31,982 nt of DNA, taken from assembly GCA_039915505.1 (NCBI GenBank), contig JBDSND010000138.1:1-31982 (forward strand). The letters run 5' to 3'. Shown piece after piece: positions 24,366-31,982 of this stretch. The stretch comes from CAIWHR01 sp039915505 (GTDB lineage Bacteria; Pseudomonadota; Gammaproteobacteria; Burkholderiales; Casimicrobiaceae). Positions within the stretch are counted from its first letter, which is position 1, and each line of letters opens with the position of its first letter. The translations under genes were made by a program, and so were the position numbers. The notes below the pieces were generated by a model, which worked only from the letters and a program-made list of their open reading frames with translations, was not told where the DNA came from and did no database searches.

Positions 24366-24848
24366 GTGGTCACGACACTGTTGTGGGTCGCCGTTGCGTT
24401 GCTGATCGTGGTGGGTGTCGCCGGCACCATCCTCCCGGCCCTGCCCGGTGTGCTGCTGGTGTTCGCGGGTATCGCGCTCGCTGCCTGGATCGACGCCTTT
24501 ACGCGCATCCCCATCTGGGTCGTGGTGCTGGTCGGGGTGCTCACCGCGATCGCGTGGATTGCCGATTTCGTCGCCGGCGTACTCGGCGCCAAGCGTGCTG
24601 GCGCAAGCAAGTACGCCATCATCGGAGCTGCAATCGGCACGGTAGCCGGCGTGTTCACCGGTCTATGGGGCCTCCTGTTCATGCCCCTGGTCGGCGCCGC
24701 CGCGGGCGAGCTGATAGCCCGACGTGACCTTCGCCGGGCGGGCACGGTGGGGGTAGCCACATGGATCGGATTGCTGCTCGGCACTGCCGTGAAGGTCGCC
24801 ATCGTGTTTGCGATGATCGGCATTTTCCTGTTCAGCCTCGCGGTCTAG
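24366..24848 (+). CDS. DUF456 family membrane protein
   Basis: 160 residues from GTG 24366, about four or five membrane segments. Family features: VVGVAGTILPALPGVLLVFAGI near 15-37, IADFVAGVLGAKRAGASKYAIIGAAIGTVAG near 64-95, and LFMPLVGAAAGELIARRD near 105-122; Gly/Ala-rich helices are typical. Function unknown in all relatives I know. The ribosome site is weak (GCGGGA) and lies right next to the 68-bp inverted repeat, so element insertion may have replaced the original leader. Converges with katE. Confidence 0.85.
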   Translation: MVTTLLWVAVALLIVVGVAGTILPALPGVLLVFAGIALAAWIDAFTRIPIWVVVLVGVLTAIAWIADFVAGVLGAKRAGASKYAIIGAAIGTVAGVFTGLWGLLFMPLVGAAAGELIARRDLRRAGTVGVATWIGLLLGTAVKVAIVFAMIGIFLFSLAV

Positions 24849-24863
24849 CACGCGTACCGGCTC

Positions 24864-24885
24864 GGCGGCGGTCGTTGCCCCCGCC
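24864..24885. terminator. Possible hairpin between convergent DUF456 and katE
   Basis: GGCGGCGG and CCCCCGCC pair over eight positions with one mismatch around a six-base loop, in the 45-base gap between two convergent stops. It could end both transcripts. There is no T-run, so it is not a textbook intrinsic terminator. Confidence 0.35.
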
Positions 24886-24893
24886 AAGTCGCT

Positions 24894-27026
<2,133 letters not shown>

Positions 27027-27341
27027 CGTGATTCCTTTGATTTGTTCAGGACCGCGCCCGGAAAAGCGCGCGCGGAGCTATCGGTACCGAAGTTCCGATG
27101 CACCGTGGATGGTGCGCGCACTGCATCTCCCGTGCGGTAGGGCACGTTGCCGTTACGTTGTCGGCCTTCTCCTACGGAGCTTGTTCCAATCGCGGGTGCT
27201 GCTCCCGTCCCGGCGTGCGCCGCCTGAACGTACGCGAATGGGGTCGAAGACCGTGCAACCGCGATGGCATACAGGCCGCCAACAGGCCATAATCCGCTCG
27301 ATGACGCCCCGGCGGCGACCAAACCACAAACGGAGATGCAC
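27027..27341. other. Divergent intergenic region katE / Gfo-Idh gene
   Basis: 315 bases that must carry both promoters. I see the katE ribosome site (27033-27038) and, for the other gene, GGAG at 27332-27335. A small palindrome, GCACC-GTGGAT-GGTGC, lies near 27101-27116. No convincing promoter hexamers and no recognised peroxide-regulator site could be read by eye. Confidence 0.5.
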
Positions 27342-28436
27342 GTGCAAACCAACCCTGCGGGCGCCAAGCCGCGCATCGGCGTGATCGGCATTGGCTTCGG
27401 TGCCCAGGTCTACCTCCCCGCGCTGCAGTCGGAAGGCTGGGACGTCGCCGCCCTTTGCAGCCGCCATCGCGACAAGGCCGAGAAGGTCGCCGCGGCCGCG
27501 GGCGTCCCCGATGTGCACACCGACGCGATGGAGCTCATCGCCCGTGCCGACCTCGACGCGGTCGCGATCACCACACCGCCCAAAGCGCACTGCGCGCTGG
27601 TGCTGGCCGCGCTCGAGGCGGGTAAGCACGTGCTGTGCGAGAAGCCTTTCGCCCTCGATGCCGCGGAAGCCGCGCGGATGCGCGACGCGGCGGCGAAGAG
27701 CGGCCGCACCGCCATGGTCGGTCACGAGTTCCGTCACACCCCGCAGCGGGCCTTCATCAAGCAGCTCCTGTCCGAGGGCTACGTCGGCAATTTTGAGCTG
27801 TGCACCATCGAGCTCTTTCTCGACCGCTATATCACGCCGACGCCGCGACCGCTGACCTGGAATGCCTACCGCGCCGAGGGGGGCGGCCTGCTCGGAGCGC
27901 TGGGCTCGCACTACATCGACGCCCTGCGCCACTGGTTCGGCGATATCGCCACGGTCTCGGGATCGCTCGACATCCTGCGACCCGATCTCGTCGACGAGGC
28001 GACCCAGCGTGCCGCCACGGCCGAAACCGACGACACGTTCCAATTCACCGCGCGCTTCAAGTCGGGCGGCCTGGCCACGATGATCGCCTCCTTCGCGGTG
28101 ACCCCGGCGCGCGGCGCCCGGATCGTGGTGATGGGCGATCGTGGCACGCTGATCGCCGAGCAGCCCGGCCCCAACCCCCTGGAGGATGGCGTGGTGATCG
28201 GCAGCCAGGACGGTGCCCCGTTGCGTACGCTCGAAACGCCCGTGCAGTACACGCCGTTCAAGGACAGCCGCGACCACCGGTTGATGGCGTTTCGCCTGCT
28301 GGTACAGGCGTTCAATGCGGGTATCGCACAAGGCGAGTCGCCCTCGCCGAATTTCACCGATGGCCTGCGCTGCCAGGAGGTCCTGGACGCGGTGCGTTCG
28401 TCGGCCGCCTCCGGGTGCGCCCTCGATCTCGCTTGA
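27342..28436 (+). CDS. Gfo/Idh/MocA family oxidoreductase
   Basis: 364 residues from GTG 27342, chosen because GGAG (27332-27335) sits six bases before it; ATG 27336 is in frame but touches that site. Rossmann motif IGVIGIGFGAQVYLPAL, then TTPPKAHCALVLAALEAGKHVLCEKPFAL with the family EKP motif, and GALGSHYIDALRHWFGDI with the active-site His of the C-terminal domain. Members oxidise or reduce sugars, inositols and similar polyols with NAD(P); the substrate is not readable. Followed by DUF3301 after 99 bases on the same strand. Confidence 0.92.
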   Translation: MQTNPAGAKPRIGVIGIGFGAQVYLPALQSEGWDVAALCSRHRDKAEKVAAAAGVPDVHTDAMELIARADLDAVAITTPPKAHCALVLAALEAGKHVLCEKPFALDAAEAARMRDAAAKSGRTAMVGHEFRHTPQRAFIKQLLSEGYVGNFELCTIELFLDRYITPTPRPLTWNAYRAEGGGLLGALGSHYIDALRHWFGDIATVSGSLDILRPDLVDEATQRAATAETDDTFQFTARFKSGGLATMIASFAVTPARGARIVVMGDRGTLIAEQPGPNPLEDGVVIGSQDGAPLRTLETPVQYTPFKDSRDHRLMAFRLLVQAFNAGIAQGESPSPNFTDGLRCQEVLDAVRSSAASGCALDLA

Positions 28437-28535
28437 GTTGCCGCCCGCGGCCATCGACGGCAGTTTTCTCGAGGGCTCGCACCTGATGTCAAGGCGCGCT
28501 CGACCGCGGTGGCGCGCTGGCTGCAATGCCCGCGC

Positions 28536-28844
28536 ATGACCGAGATTGCGCTCCTCCTGGTCGCGGCGCTGGTCGCATGGGCGTTCTTCGACGGCCTTCG
28601 GGCGCGTGAAGCCGCCATTCGCGAGGCCAAGGACGCCTGTCGCACGCAACGTTTGCAGTTCCTGGACGACACTGTGCGCCGGGTGCGCACGCGCATCGTC
28701 CGCAACGCGCGGGGCACTGCCGTGTTGCAGCGCACCTTCGTGTTCGAGTTTTCCGAGGATGGCACCAGCCGTCGCGGCGGCAAGGTGGTGATGCGCGGCG
28801 ACGAGCCGGAGACGATGGAGCTCGATCCCTACCGCGTCGGCTGA
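28536..28844 (+). CDS. DUF3301 family small membrane-anchored protein
   Basis: 102 residues from ATG 28536. An N-terminal hydrophobic helix (IALLLVAALVAWAFFDGL) anchors the protein, then REAAIREAKDACRTQRLQFLDDTVRRVRTRIVRNARG and RTFVFEFSEDGTSRRGGKVVMRGDEPETMELDPYR, which match the DUF3301 pattern of a conserved Cys, LLDxTV and FEFSxDG. Function unknown. GTG 28509 would add nine residues; neither start has a good ribosome site. Overall length fits the shorter form. Confidence 0.82.
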   Translation: MTEIALLLVAALVAWAFFDGLRAREAAIREAKDACRTQRLQFLDDTVRRVRTRIVRNARGTAVLQRTFVFEFSEDGTSRRGGKVVMRGDEPETMELDPYRVG

Positions 28845-28881
28845 GCCGCACGATGCGACCGGGGCCAGGGACGCCACGCGG

Positions 28882-28964
28882 GTTGCCGCGCGGTTGCTGC
28901 GTGGGTCGTTGCGCTTGCTGTTCCGCGGGCTGTTGCGCAGGTTGCCGGTTGCCATGAGGTTGCC
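28882..28964. repeat. GTTGC-rich degenerate simple sequence
   Basis: Seven copies of GTTGC in about 85 bases, at irregular spacing of 7-24 bases, between the DUF3301 gene and the aldolase promoter. Not a regular array. No gene in the 245-base gap. Confidence 0.5.
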
Positions 28965-28988
28965 ACCCGCCTCCGCGCACGCTAGAGT
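28960..28988 (+). promoter_or_regulatory. Sigma-70-type promoter for the aldolase-dehydrogenase pair
   Basis: TTGCCA (28960-28965), 17-base spacer, TAGAGT (28983-28988). One mismatch in the -35 and two in the -10 with ideal spacing. The transcript start would be near 28995, giving a leader of about 95 bases. Confidence 0.6.
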
Positions 28989-29089
28989 TATTCGCGCTGG
29001 TAACTCCCATCGCCCTCAACCGCGCGCCGCGCCGCCTGACTTTCCCGCACGTTCCCTTAATCCCCCTCCAGCCCGGACGGTCCCCGCTA

Positions 29090-29875
29090 ATGCGCGACAA
29101 CCCCATCAAGTCGATCCTTGCGTCGGGCGGGCGCGCCTGCGGCGCGATGGTGTTCGAGCTCTTCTCGCCGGGCCTGCCGCAGATCTGCGCGAATGCCGGA
29201 GCGGAGTTCGTGCTCTACGACATGGAGCACTCGGGACTCTCGTTCGAGACCCTCAAAACCCAGGTCGCGCTGTGTCGCGGGCTGACCGTGGTGCCGATGG
29301 TGCGCGTACCGCGCGGCGAGTATCACTTCATCGCCCGGGCGCTCGATCTCGGCGCACTCGGGGTCATGGTGCCCATGGTCGGCACGGCGGATGACGCCGC
29401 CGCCATTGTCGCCTGCACCCGCTATCCGCCGGCCGGTCGGCGCGGTGCAGCGTTCGGGTTCGCCCACGACGACTACACCGGTGGCGACGTCGCCGCCAAG
29501 ATCGCCGCGATCCACGCGCGAACGCTGGTGATGGCGCAGATCGAGACCGCCGAAGGCCTTGCCAATGTCGATGCGATCGCGGCGGTTCCGGGCGTAGACG
29601 TGCTCTGGCTCGGCCATTTCGATCTCACCAATTTCCTCGGCATTCCCGGGGCCTTCCAGCATCCGCAATACCTCGGGGCCGTACAGAGCATCGTGGCGGC
29701 GTGCGACCGGCACGGCAAGACCGCGGCCTTCCTCGCCACCGACGACGACTGGGCGCGCGAGTACCAGGCGCACGGCTTCCGGCTCCTCGCCTATGGCCTC
29801 GACCAGGCGATGCTGGGCGACGCCCTGCGGCGCGGCCTCGACGGCATCCGCCGGACTCAAGGGAACCCACCATGA
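29090..29875 (+). CDS. HpcH/HpaI family class II aldolase
   Basis: 261 residues. Metal-dependent aldolases of this family split 2-keto-3-deoxy or 4-hydroxy-2-oxo acids into pyruvate and an aldehyde, or run the reverse. The catalytic set is complete: His47 (YDMEHSG), Arg72 (MVRVP), Glu152 (AQIETAEG) and Asp178 (LGHFDLT), matching HpaI His45, Arg70, Glu149 and Asp175. The last motif reads GHFDLT instead of the usual GPxDLS/T, which may alter the substrate pocket. The ribosome site is weak. The stop overlaps the next start by four bases, so the two proteins are coupled; the dehydrogenase may supply or remove a 2-keto acid for this enzyme. Confidence 0.92.
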   Translation: MRDNPIKSILASGGRACGAMVFELFSPGLPQICANAGAEFVLYDMEHSGLSFETLKTQVALCRGLTVVPMVRVPRGEYHFIARALDLGALGVMVPMVGTADDAAAIVACTRYPPAGRRGAAFGFAHDDYTGGDVAAKIAAIHARTLVMAQIETAEGLANVDAIAAVPGVDVLWLGHFDLTNFLGIPGAFQHPQYLGAVQSIVAACDRHGKTAAFLATDDDWAREYQAHGFRLLAYGLDQAMLGDALRRGLDGIRRTQGNPP

Positions 29876-30906
29876 CAGCACACTACCGGGTCGGCATTAC
29901 CCGCGACATCCTCGACTCCCGCGGCGAGCCCGCCTTCGGCAAGGCAGCGCTCGAGGTGCTGGAGCGCGCGCCCGATGTCGAATGGGAGTACCTGCCCACG
30001 CGGGTCGCCGCACTCGACGCCGACCATGCCGCGCGCTACGACGCGGTTTACGTCAACATGGCGCGGACGCCGGCCGCGGCGGTCGCGCGCGACGACTGTC
30101 GCCTGCGGGTGGTGGCGCGGCACGGAGTCGGCTACGACTCGGTCGACGTGCCGGCCATGACCAGAGCCGGGATCATCGTCACCAACACGCCCATGCCCAT
30201 GCCGCGTCCGGTGGCGACCATCGCGCTCACCTTCATCCTTGCCCTGGCGGGGCGGCTGATGCAGAAGGACCGCATCACCCGTACCGGTCGGTGGGACGAG
30301 CGCATGGACATGATGGGAATGGGCCTCACCGGCCGGACCCTCGGCGTGGTCGGCGCGGGTCGCATCGGCAAGGAGCTCTTGCGCATGGCGCGGGTGTTCG
30401 ACCTGCGACTGCTCGCCGCCGATCCGTACGTCAACGCGGTCGAGCTCGGCTACATCGGCGCAGGCAAGGTCGACCTGCCGACCCTGATGCGCGAGTCCGA
30501 CTTCGTCGTGACCTGCCCGCTGCTCAACGACGAGACCCGGCACCTCGTTGGCGCGCCCGAGTTCGCGCTGATGAAGCCCACCGGCTACTTCATCAACGTC
30601 GCGCGCGGTCCCGTGGTCGACGAGCCGGCGCTGATCGCGGCGTTGCAGGACGGGCGGATCGCCGGCGCCGCCGTCGACGTATTCGAGCAGGAACCCGTCG
30701 ACCCGGCCAATCCGCTGCTCACCATGGAGAACGTGATCGTCACCCCGCACGCGCTGTGCTGGACCGACGAGTGCTTTCACAACATGGCCAGCACCGGACT
30801 CGCAAGCATCGTCGACGCGCTGTCCGGCCGCGTGCCAGAGTTCGTGGTCAACCGCGAGGTGTTGAGTCACCCGCGGATGCGGGCGTGGCTCGAGGGTCGT
30901 CGCTAA
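29872..30906 (+). CDS. D-isomer 2-hydroxyacid dehydrogenase family protein
   Basis: 344 residues from ATG 29872, which overlaps the aldolase stop (ATGA); GGGA lies seven bases upstream. NAD motif GAGRIG (161-166), catalytic Arg245 (NVARGPVVDE), Glu274 (FEQEP) and His293 (TPHALCWT). It interconverts a 2-keto acid and a D-2-hydroxy acid with NAD(P)H and is related to phosphoglycerate and glyoxylate/hydroxypyruvate dehydrogenases. Being coupled to a pyruvate-type aldolase suggests a shared pathway for a sugar acid or an aromatic side product. The last 18 codons are repeated, diverged, directly after the stop. Confidence 0.92.
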   Translation: MTAHYRVGITRDILDSRGEPAFGKAALEVLERAPDVEWEYLPTRVAALDADHAARYDAVYVNMARTPAAAVARDDCRLRVVARHGVGYDSVDVPAMTRAGIIVTNTPMPMPRPVATIALTFILALAGRLMQKDRITRTGRWDERMDMMGMGLTGRTLGVVGAGRIGKELLRMARVFDLRLLAADPYVNAVELGYIGAGKVDLPTLMRESDFVVTCPLLNDETRHLVGAPEFALMKPTGYFINVARGPVVDEPALIAALQDGRIAGAAVDVFEQEPVDPANPLLTMENVIVTPHALCWTDECFHNMASTGLASIVDALSGRVPEFVVNREVLSHPRMRAWLEGRR

Positions 30907-30969
30907 AGCCACCGCGAGCCACTGATCCACCCGCGGGTACCGGCGTGGCTCGATGGACCGCGCTAAAGC
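30851..30969 (+). repeat. Diverged 60-bp tandem duplication of the dehydrogenase 3' end
   Basis: Copy 1 (30851-30909) covers the last codons, the stop TAA and the following AGC; copy 2 (30911-30969) follows at a period of exactly 60 bases and matches at 46 of 59 positions by my count. Copy 2 read in the same frame ends HPRVPAWLDGPR-stop, against HPRMRAWLEGRR-stop in the gene. Both copies end in CGCTAAAGC. Confidence 0.85.
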
Positions 30970-31004
30970 GCCACCCCGAGCACCGTAACGCGGGGGATCG
31001 TCGG

Positions 31005-31955
31005 TCATCCGACGGCGCGCCGCGCCCCGTCGTGCGCATAGCGGCGCAATCGCGGTCCCGCTTTCATCACCTGGCCCGGAAGCGGCCGCCCGATGATCGC
31101 CTCGACGCGTTGGGCCACCGCGATGAGCGCCTCGAGGTCGATACCGGTGTCGAACCCGGATTCCTCGAGCAGGTACACCAGGTCCTCCGTACAGATATTG
31201 CCCGTGGCGCCGGGTGCGAACGGGCATCCGCCCAGCCCGGCGATCGAAGACTCGTACTCGCGCACGCCGAGATCGAGTCCGACCATGACGTTGGCCAGGC
31301 CGACACCGCGGGTGTTGTGGAAGTGCAGCGCGATCCGCAGCTCCGGGAATCGACTACGGATCGCCTCGACGAGCCGCGCCACCGTCGGCGGCGTAGCCAT
31401 GCCGGTGGTGTCCCCCAACGACACGCGGTCCATGCCAAGGCCCGCGTACGCCTCCACGATCCGCAGGGCAGCATCGACCGGCACCTCGCCTTCGAACGGG
31501 CAGCCGAAGGCGCAAGCCACCGCGCCACGCAGCGCCACTGCACCACGGGCGATCGTGGCGATCTCGGCTACGTTGGTGAGCGAACCGGCGATATGGGCAT
31601 TGAGATTCGCCTGATTGTGCGTCTCGCTCGCCGAGACGAAACACACCATCTCGTCCACGCCTGCGCCGAGTGCCCGCTCGGCGCCGCGGGCGTTGGGCAC
31701 GAGCGCCGCGAGATGGGCCTCGGCGCGCCTTCGCACTTGGGAGAGGACGTCGTGGGCGTCAGCGAGCTGCGGCACGGCGCGCGGGCTGACGAACGACGTG
31801 GCTTCGAGATGGCGCACACCCGACGCGATCAGGGCGTCGATGATCGCGGCCTTGACCGCGGTGTCGATGAAGCGTGCTTCGGCCTGGAAGCCGTCGCGCG
31901 TGCCGACCTCCGTGACGGCGACACGCGGGCGCTTGCCGCCGGTAGCGTATTCCAT
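31005..31955 (-). CDS. Hydroxymethylglutaryl-CoA lyase-like enzyme
   Basis: 316 residues, HMGL-like TIM barrel. All active-site residues known from human HMG-CoA lyase are present at a near-constant offset: Arg20-Asp21 (EVGTRDGFQ), Glu51 (LEATSFVSP), His211 and His213 (LHFHNTRG), Cys244 in the signature SSIAGLGGCPFAPGATGN, and Asn253. The true lyase makes acetyl-CoA and acetoacetate from HMG-CoA in leucine breakdown; relatives in catabolic clusters cleave other 3-hydroxy-3-methyl acyl-CoAs such as citramalyl-like substrates. AGGGTAGG precedes the ATG at 31955. It converges with the dehydrogenase and is not part of a visible leucine (liu) cluster, so the substrate is uncertain. Confidence 0.9.
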   Translation of the reverse strand: MEYATGGKRPRVAVTEVGTRDGFQAEARFIDTAVKAAIIDALIASGVRHLEATSFVSPRAVPQLADAHDVLSQVRRRAEAHLAALVPNARGAERALGAGVDEMVCFVSASETHNQANLNAHIAGSLTNVAEIATIARGAVALRGAVACAFGCPFEGEVPVDAALRIVEAYAGLGMDRVSLGDTTGMATPPTVARLVEAIRSRFPELRIALHFHNTRGVGLANVMVGLDLGVREYESSIAGLGGCPFAPGATGNICTEDLVYLLEESGFDTGIDLEALIAVAQRVEAIIGRPLPGQVMKAGPRLRRYAHDGARRAVG

Positions 31956-31982
31956 TGCCTACCCTGCCCTCAGGCGATATGA

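Noticed and set aside
27153..28955. A 600-codon leftward frame across the Gfo/Idh gene
   Set aside because: Rich in Arg, His and Gly with no recognisable domain; the plus strand holds a complete oxidoreductase.
29793..31982. A rightward frame of about 730 codons through the dehydrogenase and the HMGL-like gene
   Set aside because: It crosses two real genes on different strands and shows only shadow composition.

Overview
The window is GC-rich, densely packed proteobacterial chromosome. The order pstS-pstC-pstA-pstB-phoU-phoB-phoR next to ppk1/sixA, ppx and a CYTH-CHAD gene points to a betaproteobacterium, probably Burkholderiales-like. That placement is inferred from gene content and order; no rRNA or other marker gene is present. 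I see no tRNA, rRNA, CRISPR array, intact insertion sequence or phage gene.

Layout. (1) 1-3990, plus strand: a branched-chain-type ABC importer with LivM, LivG and LivF fused in one chain (cut by the window edge), a 3-hydroxyacyl-CoA-dehydrogenase-like enzyme and a beta-keto acid cleavage enzyme. This looks like an uptake, oxidation and cleavage operon for a beta-hydroxy acid. (2) 4293-6075: a universal stress protein with a histone-H1-like tail, then a malate/lactate dehydrogenase-family enzyme. (3) 6115-19127: a phosphate and polyphosphate block. ppk1-sixA read leftward, ppx and the CYTH-CHAD protein read rightward, and the seven-gene pst-pho operon reads leftward. I find three PhoB-box-like sites, before ppk1, before the CYTH-CHAD gene and before pstS. 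The ppk1 box covers the most upstream possible start codon and argues for a start about 70 bases further in. (4) 19287-22376: a HAD phosphatase-P-loop ATPase fusion whose last part is broken by three separate lesions, and a ketopantoate-reductase-like protein. (5) 22559-24848: a two-piece YeeE/YedE sulfur transporter, a secreted protein with a Lys/His/Asp tail, and a DUF456 membrane protein directly behind a 68-bp inverted repeat. (6) 24894-31955: a large-subunit KatE catalase, a Gfo/Idh/MocA oxidoreductase, a DUF3301 protein, an HpaI-type aldolase overlapping a D-2-hydroxyacid dehydrogenase, and an HMG-CoA-lyase-like enzyme facing them.

How the genes work together. The central block is a coherent phosphate circuit. 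PstSCAB imports phosphate; PhoU, PhoR and PhoB sense and signal; PPK1 and PPX make and break polyphosphate; the CYTH-CHAD protein probably hydrolyses triphosphate and/or binds polyphosphate. The two flanks carry catabolic enzymes for carboxylic acids whose substrates cannot be read from the sequence.

The most unusual points are the shared Pho boxes, the decaying HAD/ATPase fusion, a diverged 60-bp tandem copy of a dehydrogenase 3' end, two unrelated hairpin elements, and the stress protein with heptad basic repeats. I did not find a clear new defence or mobile system.
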